A stretch of 5,355 nt of DNA from an uncultured Ruminococcus sp. GTDB taxonomy: Bacteria > Bacillota > Clostridia > Oscillospirales > Ruminococcaceae. The stretch lies in assembly GCA_946404705.1 (NCBI GenBank), contig CAMJES010000169.1, positions 1-5,355 of the forward strand. The letters are read 5' to 3'. A model generated the notes under the pieces. That model had not been told where the DNA came from. It worked only from the letters and a program-made list of their open reading frames with translations, and did not search any database. Below are positions 1-5,355 of the stretch, piece after piece. Position 1 is the first letter of the stretch, and each line of letters begins with the position of its first letter. The translations under genes and the position numbers were made by a program.

Positions 1-2181
1 TACACCGATAAAACGAACGAAAGACATCGCAAGCTTTCCGATATTATAAAAACAGCGTCGGAAGAAGCAAAAGCTGCTTCCGAAAAAATCAGCAGCGGAC
101 TTCATAATGTTACAGAAGCGCTTCAGGATTCGGCATCCGCAAGCAGCGCAGGCAAAAACATAGGCCTTGCACAGATAAAGGACGGCGTCAGCGAGCTTTC
201 CGCTGCGATCAAAGGCATTTCCGACGCTATAAGAGATATGTCGGGTGCGCTTTCGGGCGGCGGAGAGTTTATCCCCGATATTTCCATGGAATTATCGGCG
301 CTTGCCGACAGCATTTCACAAGCTTCAAGCGCGCTCGAGCTTATCGCTTCCGGCACCGAGGATATCTTTAACGGAATAACCGTTGACCATGACAGCATTT
401 ATAACGGTTTGCTCGATTCCGCAGACGGCTTCAAGGAGCTTTGTGACGCTCTGAACAAAACCGATGAATCTACCGATGATATCAACGCAATTTTCGACAA
501 CACTACCGACACGGAAAAGGAAGTAAATTCATCGCTCGGTCTATTCTCCGACGCATTTGACGCGTTCACAGTCACGACCGAAACGCTTACCGAGATATCG
601 GGCGAAATAAGCGAGCTTTTCGACTTTTTGAACAGCGTCGAAACAGTTGAGATCGGCACTCCCGATGAAAGCATAAAGGATGATACCGAAAATCTCTTTG
701 CTTCCATAACATCATTCATAGACGCAGCAAACACGCTTAATGTTCAGGCTTCGAACGCAGGCGTAACTCTTTCGGATAACCTTGTCAAAATAAACGAGCA
801 GACCTATGTCGTCAGCGATATTCTCACCGATATGCTCGATATTGACGATGACGAAGATTACATCACGGATACTTCCGATGTTGATATGGATAAGATCAGA
901 AGCGGCAAAGTCTACAAATGCGTCAATTACGGAAAGATATGCGGCGACCTCAACGTTGGCGGCATTGCAGGGCAGATGTCTATCGAATATGACTACGATC
1001 CCGAGGACGACATTTCCGGCGGTGCAAATTCCGCTTTAAACCAAAAGCTTGAAACCAAGGCGGCTGCCGTACAGAACAGGAACTACGGCGAGATAACTGC
1101 AAAGAAAAACTGCGCAGGCGGAATTGTGGGTCAGATGAATCTCGGTGTGCTGAAAGAGTGTGCGGCTTTCGGAAAGATAACCTCCGAAAGCGGAGATTAT
1201 GTCGGCGGCGCAGTCGGAAAATCCTCAGCCAAGATAATCGGCTGCTATGCAAAAGCTATGATTTCAGGCAGGAATTACATCGGCGGTATCGCAGGAAGCG
1301 CCGACACGGTGCGCGGCTGTTATTCGCTTGTTGATATCATCGGCTGCGAGTCGTATTACGGTGCGGTCTGCGGCAGCGCCGAGGGCGATTTTTCGGGCAA
1401 CTACTTTGTATCAGACGAACTCTGCGGACTGGACGGCGCAAGCTACAAAGGCTGTGCAGAGCCTATCCCCTATCAGATGCTTATCACTATTCCGAATATG
1501 CCCGAGGAATTCCTCACATTCTCGCTCAAATTTATCGCGGACGATACGCTTGTGAGCGAAACGGAATTCTCTTACGGCGACTCGTTCGATGAAAGCATTC
1601 TCCCCGAAATTCCCCAAAAAGACGGCTGCTACGCAAAATGGGATTATGATTCTTTGGAAAACCTCTGCCTTGACACAGAGATATACGCCGAATATTTCAC
1701 CGTTATCTCTACTATCAGCTCGGATAATTTCCGCAACGGCGGACACCCGATATGGCTTGCTCAAGGCAGCTTCACTGAGGAGGATTCGCTTGCGGCAAAG
1801 CAGAACGAATACCGAAATCAAACTCCGGTAAAGCTTTTCTTTATGGATAAGACCGAGCTTTGCGAAAGCTGGACGCTGACAGTTCCGAATGACCGAAACG
1901 ATACGCACACCTTCCGCTACCTTGTGAATTCCGAGAGCAGATTTGAACCGGATATTTATGTCAAAGCTCCAAGCGGCGAATGGGTAAAAGCGGAAACGCT
2001 GCTCATCGGCAGCTATCTCTGCTTTGACGCAGACGGAAATTCCCCCGAAATTCTTGCGGTATACAAAACCTTGAACATAACTCTTATAGCTATCGCAGCC
2101 GCAGGAACAGTTGTCATTGTTCTCGCAATAATTCTAATTATCAGAGCAGTAAAAAAGCACAAAAAAGCAAATAAAGCATAA
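1..2181 (+). CDS. GLUG-repeat membrane-anchored surface protein, 5'-truncated
   Basis: The frame is open from the first base to TAA at 2179-2181, so 726 C-terminal residues are visible and the true start lies upstream; the first internal ATG (238) has no claim to be the start. Visible residues 1-275 are Ser/Ala/Asp-rich amphipathic helices, probably coiled coil, resembling the ectodomain style of YhgE/Pip-like proteins. An acidic linker follows (about 278-298). Residues 307-460 hold four clear GLUG-type units with the pattern NYG-I...GGIAG (G320-G324, G373-G377, G402-G406, G428-G432) and a degenerate fifth. Residues 509-565 match the InlB B-repeat/Flg_new beta-grasp pattern (YG..., P..P.K.G, W, AEY ending). 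A beta-rich segment precedes a transmembrane helix (about 693-714) and a Lys/Arg-rich tail, implying an extracellular body with a short cytoplasmic C-terminus. The function is unknown; adhesion or cell-envelope scaffolding is a guess from the repeats. It is not in an operon with the genes to its right. Confidence 0.85.
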   Translation, partial: YTDKTNERHRKLSDIIKTASEEAKAASEKISSGLHNVTEALQDSASASSAGKNIGLAQIKDGVSELSAAIKGISDAIRDMSGALSGGGEFIPDISMELSALADSISQASSALELIASGTEDIFNGITVDHDSIYNGLLDSADGFKELCDALNKTDESTDDINAIFDNTTDTEKEVNSSLGLFSDAFDAFTVTTETLTEISGEISELFDFLNSVETVEIGTPDESIKDDTENLFASITSFIDAANTLNVQASNAGVTLSDNLVKINEQTYVVSDILTDMLDIDDDEDYITDTSDVDMDKIRSGKVYKCVNYGKICGDLNVGGIAGQMSIEYDYDPEDDISGGANSALNQKLETKAAAVQNRNYGEITAKKNCAGGIVGQMNLGVLKECAAFGKITSESGDYVGGAVGKSSAKIIGCYAKAMISGRNYIGGIAGSADTVRGCYSLVDIIGCESYYGAVCGSAEGDFSGNYFVSDELCGLDGASYKGCAEPIPYQMLITIPNMPEEFLTFSLKFIADDTLVSETEFSYGDSFDESILPEIPQKDGCYAKWDYDSLENLCLDTEIYAEYFTVISTISSDNFRNGGHPIWLAQGSFTEEDSLAAKQNEYRNQTPVKLFFMDKTELCESWTLTVPNDRNDTHTFRYLVNSESRFEPDIYVKAPSGEWVKAETLLIGSYLCFDADGNSPEILAVYKTLNITLIAIAAAGTVVIVLAIILIIRAVKKHKKANKA

Positions 2182-2224
2182 AAATACTTCGGGCAAGGCG
2201 TTCAGCCGAACCCGAAGTATTTTT
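2180..2224. terminator. Bidirectional rho-independent terminator
   Basis: The arms 2180-2193 and 2211-2224 are perfect 14-base inverted complements (core ATACTTCGGG / CCCGAAGTAT) around a 17-base loop that contains a small GGC/GCC stem. On the + strand a run of six T (2220-2225) follows the GC-rich core; on the - strand the A-run at 2180-2184 gives the matching T-run. It overlaps the stop codon of the surface-protein gene and lies 12 bases beyond the stop of the convergent tetR-type gene, so it can serve both. Confidence 0.9.
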
Positions 2225-2236
2225 TATTTCGTTTCA

Positions 2237-2869
2237 TTATGAAAACGTTCTCGGTTCAAAAAGGAAATCAAAGCTTCCCTTTTCTGTGCAAAGGCAGGTT
2301 TCAAGAACGTTTGATAGAATTTTCAGCTTGTTCAAGACGCTTTCGGGGCTGTCGGTAAAAATCGTTTCGTCAAGGAAAAGCGTCATAACGGCAACGATTA
2401 TCTCCGCACTTTCGCGCGGTGTTTGAGTGCGTATTGAGCCCTCGTCAACGCCCTCTTTCAGAAGCTCCGTCAAAATAGGTGAAATTTCCTGAATTGCGAT
2501 AGTTTTCATCTTATAATGTATATCCCTGTCATCGAGGATATGAAGCTCTGTGAGCATATTGCGCTCGGTCTTGCTGAATTCTTTCTTCACCGTGCTGATA
2601 AAAAGGCGCTTTATCTTTTCAATAGCGCTCATTTCGGGAAGATTGCGTATCGTTTCAAAATAATCCCTTGTTATCCTGCGGTAGCTGCGTTCGATGACCT
2701 CGTAGAGTATCTCATCCTTGCTTTTAAAATAGTAATAGATGCTGCCTTTCCCTATTCCGGCTTTCTTTGCTATCGCTTCAACGGATATCTCGGCATAAGG
2801 AACAGTTACCATCAACTCTTCCAATGCGTCAAAGATCAGTTCTTTTTTATCCTGCTTTTCTTGTTTCAT
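2237..2869 (-). CDS. TetR/AcrR-family transcriptional regulator
   Basis: This is a 210-residue protein, the usual size for TetR-family repressors, which are dimers with an N-terminal DNA-binding domain and a C-terminal ligand pocket. The helix-turn-helix is clear at about residues 28-49: SVEAIAKKAGIGKGSIYYYF followed by KSKDE, the family signature. Residues 75-205 are helical and variable, so the inducer cannot be read from sequence. I chose the start at 2869 because GGAG (complement of 2876-2879) sits 6 bases upstream. The in-frame ATG at 2914, which would add 15 residues, coincides with the predicted transcription start and has no ribosome site. The gene is divergent from the hydrolase and condensation genes, and palindromes fill the region between them, so it most likely represses that operon. 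It converges with the surface-protein gene across a shared terminator. The family call is secure; the target assignment is inference. Confidence 0.95.
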   Translation of the reverse strand: MKQEKQDKKELIFDALEELMVTVPYAEISVEAIAKKAGIGKGSIYYYFKSKDEILYEVIERSYRRITRDYFETIRNLPEMSAIEKIKRLFISTVKKEFSKTERNMLTELHILDDRDIHYKMKTIAIQEISPILTELLKEGVDEGSIRTQTPRESAEIIVAVMTLFLDETIFTDSPESVLNKLKILSNVLETCLCTEKGSFDFLFEPRTFS

Positions 2870-2875
2870 ATTATT

Positions 2876-2879
2876 CTCC
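2876..2879 (-). promoter_or_regulatory. Ribosome binding site deciding the tetR-type start
   Basis: The minus strand reads TGGAG, then AATAAT, then ATG at 2869, a standard 6-base spacing. No comparable site precedes the upstream in-frame ATG at 2914, so the 210-residue form is preferred. Confidence 0.8.
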
Positions 2880-2920
2880 AAAATCAATAAATAACGTTGC
2901 TGAATAGTTTGCATATTTGC

Positions 2921-2949
2921 ATTATATCACATATTTTTTTCCATTGCAA
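2921..2949 (-). promoter_or_regulatory. Predicted sigma-A promoter of the tetR-type gene
   Basis: On the minus strand a perfect TATAAT (complement of 2921-2926) is preceded by the extended -10 TGA. A TTGCAA -35 (complement of 2944-2949, four of six consensus bases) lies exactly 17 bases away. Transcription would begin near 2914, giving a leader of about 45 bases before the ATG at 2869. The nearest palindrome (2967-2983) lies upstream of the -35 rather than over the promoter, so autorepression would need indirect interference or looping. Confidence 0.75.
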
Positions 2950-2966
2950 TATTTTTTCAAAAATAA

Positions 2967-2983
2967 CTTGACTGGCGGTCGAA
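2967..2983. promoter_or_regulatory. Putative TetR operator O1 (imperfect), over the -35
   Basis: CTTGAC-TGGCG-GTCGAA is the same 6-5-6 architecture as the two perfect copies downstream. The right half is identical and the left half differs at two bases, with the changes producing TTGAC of the -35 hexamer. It appears to be an operator whose left arm is compromised to keep the promoter functional. Confidence 0.65.
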
Positions 2984-2996
2984 AATGTGATAAAGT
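2968..2996 (+). promoter_or_regulatory. Predicted promoter of the hydrolase-condensation operon
   Basis: TTGACT (2968-2973, five of six consensus bases) is followed by a 17-base spacer and TAAAGT (2991-2996, four of six), with an extended -10 TGA at 2988-2990. Transcription would start near 3003, leaving a leader of about 80 bases that contains two palindromes. The -35 element lies inside the leftmost palindrome, the classical position for repression by blocking RNA polymerase. Confidence 0.75.
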
Positions 2997-3009
2997 AATA
3001 ATAACGGAA

Positions 3010-3026
3010 TTCGACCCGAAGTCGAA
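3010..3026. promoter_or_regulatory. Putative TetR operator O2 (perfect palindrome)
   Basis: TTCGAC-CCGAA-GTCGAA is a perfect 6-base inverted repeat with a 5-base spacer; symmetry extends to 8-base arms (3008-3028). It begins just after the predicted transcription start. Such palindromes are typical of TetR-dimer operators. The RNA could also fold here, and a T-rich run (3027-3035, one C) follows, so a weak terminator or attenuator is an alternative reading. Confidence 0.75.
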
Positions 3027-3043
3027 TTTCTTTTTAACTTAAT

Positions 3044-3060
3044 TTCGACCGGTAGTCGAA
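3044..3060. promoter_or_regulatory. Putative TetR operator O3 (perfect palindrome)
   Basis: TTCGAC-CGGTA-GTCGAA has 6-base core arms identical to O2, the same 5-base spacer length and a different spacer sequence; symmetry extends to 9-base arms (3041-3063). It lies in the operon leader, ending 10 bases before the ribosome site at 3071-3076. Conserved arms with a free spacer argue for protein recognition. Centres of O1, O2 and O3 are 43 and 34 bases apart. Confidence 0.75.
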
Positions 3061-3084
3061 ATTTGTCCGAAAGGAGTTTTTTAT

Positions 3085-4041
3085 ATGGGTATTTCAGAAA
3101 TTGCTGCTGTCGCAGGCGGCATTGTCGGCTTGGGTGCCGTTAGCTCGGTGATCGGTGCTTATACGCTTTTCAGCCGCACTATCCCACGCCAGAACAAAGT
3201 TAGAGTCAATGTTGAAAAAATGGCTGACGGTTATAAGTGGAAGGATTATTACGTTATGATCCACGAATGTCAGCAAATTATGTCTGCGCGCAAATGTGAA
3301 AATATTTCTATCCGTTCAAAGGACAATCTTAAGCTCTGCGGCTACTACTACGCTGCCGATGAGCCGTCCGACACGATCGTTATCGCAAGCCATGGATTCA
3401 CGAGCAAGGCGCTCAACGACATTCCGACAATCGGCTGTTTCTTCATTAACGAGGGATACGATGTGCTTGCCGTTGACAACCGTGCGCACGGAAACAGCGA
3501 CGGCGCTTATGTAGGCTTTGGAATCCTTGACCGTTTCGATATGCTTGGCTGGATAAAATATGTTCACGAACGCTTCCCCGAAAAGAAGATCATTCTTTAC
3601 GGAGTTTCAATGGGCGGTGCGACCGTACTTATGAGTTCGGGCTTTCCCGAGGTTCAGGAATATGTTTCCGCAATAGTTGCAGACTGCGCATTTACTTCGC
3701 CGCGTGAGGTTTTTAAGTTCGTTCTGACACATAACTACCACCTTCCCACATTCCCTATTCTTAATATTGCCGATGAGCTTTGCAAAGTAAACGCCGGCTA
3801 CCACTCTGACGATTATTCCACGCTTGACGCACTCGAAACGAACCAAATCCCCATTCTCTTTATCCACGGCGCAGATGATGATTTTGTTCCCACGGAAATG
3901 TCACGCATAAACTATGCTGCCTGCAAATCCCCGAAGGAGCTGCTTATTATCGAGGGCGCAGGACACGGCGGCGCATATTACGAAAATCACGAGCTTTGCG
4001 ATAAAACAATGAAGGAATTCTTCGCAAAATATGTTAAATAA
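3085..4041 (+). CDS. Membrane-anchored alpha/beta hydrolase (YqkD/COG1073-like serine hydrolase)
   Basis: This 318-residue protein starts at an ATG with AAGGAG (3071-3076) 8 bases upstream. A hydrophobic Gly/Ala-rich segment (about residues 6-29) looks like an uncleaved signal anchor; basic residues follow it (R31, R35, K38, R40), so which side of the membrane the enzyme faces is unclear. The alpha/beta-hydrolase fold is well marked: oxyanion loop HGFTS (H103), the DNRAHGNSDG motif (131-140) common in COG1073 proteins, nucleophile elbow GVSMGG (Ser175), acid in HGADDDFVP (probably Asp265) and base in GAGHGG (His294). The triad is complete, so it should be an active esterase, thioesterase, lipase or peptidase; the substrate cannot be told from sequence. 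It is the first gene of the operon controlled by the palindrome-bearing promoter, 48 bases before the condensation gene, which suggests acyl or ester chemistry shared between the two. The fold is secure, the precise subfamily less so. Confidence 0.93.
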   Translation: MGISEIAAVAGGIVGLGAVSSVIGAYTLFSRTIPRQNKVRVNVEKMADGYKWKDYYVMIHECQQIMSARKCENISIRSKDNLKLCGYYYAADEPSDTIVIASHGFTSKALNDIPTIGCFFINEGYDVLAVDNRAHGNSDGAYVGFGILDRFDMLGWIKYVHERFPEKKIILYGVSMGGATVLMSSGFPEVQEYVSAIVADCAFTSPREVFKFVLTHNYHLPTFPILNIADELCKVNAGYHSDDYSTLDALETNQIPILFIHGADDDFVPTEMSRINYAACKSPKELLIIEGAGHGGAYYENHELCDKTMKEFFAKYVK

Positions 4042-4050
4042 AATTTTAAA

Positions 4051-4056
4051 AGGAGG
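4051..4056 (+). promoter_or_regulatory. Strong Shine-Dalgarno set far from the condensation-gene start
   Basis: AGGAGG is a perfect ribosome site, but the first ATG in the downstream gene's frame (4090) is 33 bases away, well beyond normal spacing. Closer starts (ATG 4059, GTG 4061) are in other frames and terminate after 7 and 3 codons. The hairpin at 4058-4080 may shorten the effective distance to about 10 bases. Confidence 0.7.
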
Positions 4057-4057
4057 A

Positions 4058-4080
4058 AATGTGCTTCTATAAGAAGCATT
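4058..4080 (+). other. RNA hairpin between Shine-Dalgarno and start codon
   Basis: TGCTTCT (4062-4068) and AGAAGCA (4072-4078) are perfect 7-base complements with a 3-base loop. An alternative pairing uses CTTCT/AGAAG plus AATG/CATT with a 2-base bulge (4062-4063), extending the stem to 4058-4080. If the extended form exists, only 4057 and 4081-4089 separate the ribosome site from the ATG at 4090. There is no T-run, so it is not a terminator. The pairing is seen in the sequence; the role is inferred. Confidence 0.5.
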
Positions 4081-4082
4081 AA
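4059..4082 (+). CDS. Possible 7-codon leader ORF (MCFYKKH)
   Basis: ATG at 4059 opens a frame of seven codons ending in TAA at 4080-4082, seven bases before the ATG of the condensation gene. The AGGAGG site is only 2 bases from this ATG, closer than usual, so direct initiation would be weak. If translated, termination here could feed re-initiation at 4090. It could equally be a chance reading frame, or the true start of the next gene put out of frame by a sequence error. No residue pattern suggests ribosome stalling or amino-acid sensing. Confidence 0.2.
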   Translation: MCFYKKH

Positions 4083-4089
4083 CAGATTT

Positions 4090-5355
4090 ATGAAAGTGAA
4101 AGATTATCATAAGGATCTGCTTATAAACGGAACCGTGATGCAATGCTATCCGCTTTCTGCGGCGCAGATGCTGCATTATAACACAGTCAGAGTTTGCTCA
4201 CATCCCGAAGTTCTCAACATCGGCACAGGACTTTACATAAAGCTTGATGTTGACTTCAACATACTCAAAGGTGCGATAAAGCAGGCTATAATGCACATGG
4301 ATTCTGCCCGTCTGCGTTTTACAACGGACGAAGATGGCAAGGTTTACCAGTATGTTATACCGTTTGACGACCGCGACTTCCGCGTTTACGATTTCTCCGA
4401 CAAAACCGAGGAGGAATGCAACGAGATCTTCCGCAAATGGACTGCCGAGCCTATGGCGACCTACAATTCCTGCATGAACCTTGTACATATGATAAAAATG
4501 CCCGATGGCTACAACGGCATCTATATGAAGGTCAACCATATGACAATGGATTCATCGTCCATAATCACCTTCTACACCGATGTTCTTGAAAATTATGCTC
4601 ACAAGGTATATGGCTATGCCGAGCCTAAACCGATGTATTCCTACATTGAACAGCTAAAAAAAGACCTTGCTTACGAGGATAATTCGCCGCAGTTAAAGCG
4701 CGACGAGGAATACTTCATCGAAAAGAACAAAGGCCCCGAGCCTATCTATACCGACTTTGCAGGTATGGGCAGACTTCTTACCCAGCGCCGTGAAACGGGC
4801 AATCCCGAGCTTCGTGACGTTATCCTCAACTGCGGAAATACCCAAGCCGATATCTCTGTATTCCAGCTTGAAAAGGAGCCGACCGAGCGTCTTATGCAGT
4901 TCTGCGAGGATAACAACGTTCCGTTCGTACAGCTTATCATGATGGCAATGAGAACCGTTCTTTCCAAGTTCAACGATAATCAGAAGGACGTTTCCATTAA
5001 AACCGTTGTCGCAAGACGAGGAACGCTCTCCGAAAAGCGCAGCGGCGGCACAAGAGTTCACTTCTATCCCGTCCGTACAATAATTGAACCCGAAACTCCG
5101 TTCATGGAAGCAATAAAAATGATTCAGGCTGAACAGACCAAGGCTTTCCGCCATGCAAACTACGACCCCGTCAAGGTACTTCGTATGCCCTCTCAGTACG
5201 GCAAGGCAAGACCGGGCGGAACTTACGACTGTATGTCTATCACATATCAGCCGATGAGCCTTCGCGCAAAGAATACGGATATTCCCGATATCCCCTACAA
5301 GTCCGCAGGGTACACAAACGGCGTTGCGTCACAGCCGCTTTACCCCACAATCATG
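4090..5355 (+). CDS. Stand-alone condensation-domain (NRPS C / acyltransferase-fold) protein, 3'-truncated
   Basis: The frame runs from ATG 4090 to the window edge without a stop, giving 422 residues of an unfinished protein. It follows condensation-domain order: C1-like YPLSAAQMLHY (20-30), C2-like MDSARLRF (70-77), the active-site motif as NHMTMDS (149-155, for HHxxxDG) with H150 and D154 kept, a YFIEKNKG segment like the bridging region, a C5-like TRVHFYPVR (321-329) and a C6-like ANYDPVK (356-362). In this superfamily (NRPS condensation domains, PapA, alcohol acetyltransferases) the second His is the catalytic base or positions the nucleophile, so acyl transfer to an amine or alcohol is plausible. 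No adenylation or carrier domain is visible, so it may use CoA or an external carrier. It is probably co-transcribed with the hydrolase. ATG 4090 is the first possible start in frame after the ribosome site; its spacing is odd. ATG 4138 is an alternative but would begin only three residues before the C1-like motif. Confidence 0.85.
   Translation, partial: MKVKDYHKDLLINGTVMQCYPLSAAQMLHYNTVRVCSHPEVLNIGTGLYIKLDVDFNILKGAIKQAIMHMDSARLRFTTDEDGKVYQYVIPFDDRDFRVYDFSDKTEEECNEIFRKWTAEPMATYNSCMNLVHMIKMPDGYNGIYMKVNHMTMDSSSIITFYTDVLENYAHKVYGYAEPKPMYSYIEQLKKDLAYEDNSPQLKRDEEYFIEKNKGPEPIYTDFAGMGRLLTQRRETGNPELRDVILNCGNTQADISVFQLEKEPTERLMQFCEDNNVPFVQLIMMAMRTVLSKFNDNQKDVSIKTVVARRGTLSEKRSGGTRVHFYPVRTIIEPETPFMEAIKMIQAEQTKAFRHANYDPVKVLRMPSQYGKARPGGTYDCMSITYQPMSLRAKNTDIPDIPYKSAGYTNGVASQPLYPTIM

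Noticed and set aside
1411..1908. Minus-strand open frame of 165 codons inside the surface-protein gene
   Set aside because: It lies wholly antisense to a long frame with clear GLUG and beta-repeat motifs, has no recognisable domain and no convincing ribosome site; it is a compositional shadow.
2516..2890. Plus-strand open frame of 124 codons opposite the TetR gene
   Set aside because: It is the complement of the strongly supported TetR coding sequence and has no ribosome site or domain of its own.
2870..2914. Extended start of the TetR protein at ATG 2914
   Set aside because: The predicted transcription start is at about 2914, there is no ribosome site before it, and the added residues are not part of the TetR fold; ATG 2869 has GGAG at 6-base spacing.
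2911..2960. Direct repeats TTTGCATATTTGCAT and two ATATTTTTT tracts in the intergenic region
   Set aside because: They are short AT-rich repeats overlapping promoter sequence; they are expected by composition and show no regular array or iteron structure.
4058..4080. Hairpin read as a terminator between the hydrolase and condensation genes
   Set aside because: No T-run follows the stem and it lies downstream of the ribosome site of the next gene, so co-transcription is more likely.
4693..5154. Minus-strand open frame of 153 codons inside the condensation gene
   Set aside because: It is antisense to a frame carrying ordered condensation motifs, and its translation has no family resemblance.

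Overview
The window looks like a chromosomal stretch from a Gram-positive gut-type Clostridia, most plausibly Oscillospiraceae/Ruminococcus-like. This is inferred from the strong AGGAG-type ribosome binding sites, the sigma-A-like promoters, the mixed moderate-GC codon use and the GLUG-repeat surface protein. No 16S, tRNA or other taxonomic marker is present, so the assignment is tentative. I see no mobile element, CRISPR array or RNA gene.

Layout. (1) Bases 1-2181 (+) are the 3' part of a large membrane-anchored surface protein: a helical region, an acidic linker, GLUG repeats, an InlB/Flg_new-like beta repeat and a C-terminal transmembrane helix. Its start lies outside the window. (2) A long hairpin at 2180-2224, with a T-run on both strands, ends this gene and the convergent regulator. 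(3) Bases 2237-2869 (-) encode a TetR/AcrR-type repressor. (4) The 215-bp divergent region 2870-3084 holds a promoter facing each way and three copies of the palindrome TTCGAC-N5-GTCGAA, one covering the -35 of the rightward promoter. (5) Bases 3085-4041 (+) encode a membrane-anchored alpha/beta hydrolase with a complete Ser-Asp-His triad. (6) Bases 4090-5355 (+) encode a stand-alone NRPS-type condensation-domain protein cut by the right edge. Its start codon lies unusually far from its Shine-Dalgarno sequence, with a hairpin and a 7-codon reading frame in between.

Working model (inference): the TetR protein represses a two-or-more-gene operon, hydrolase plus condensation/acyltransferase-fold enzyme, by binding the three palindromes, and a small, possibly acyl or amphipathic, ligand relieves repression. 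The hydrolase could release or trim an ester or thioester that the condensation-type enzyme makes or uses. No carrier protein or adenylation domain is visible, so substrate and product are unknown. The surface protein on the left is a separate transcription unit and need not be related.
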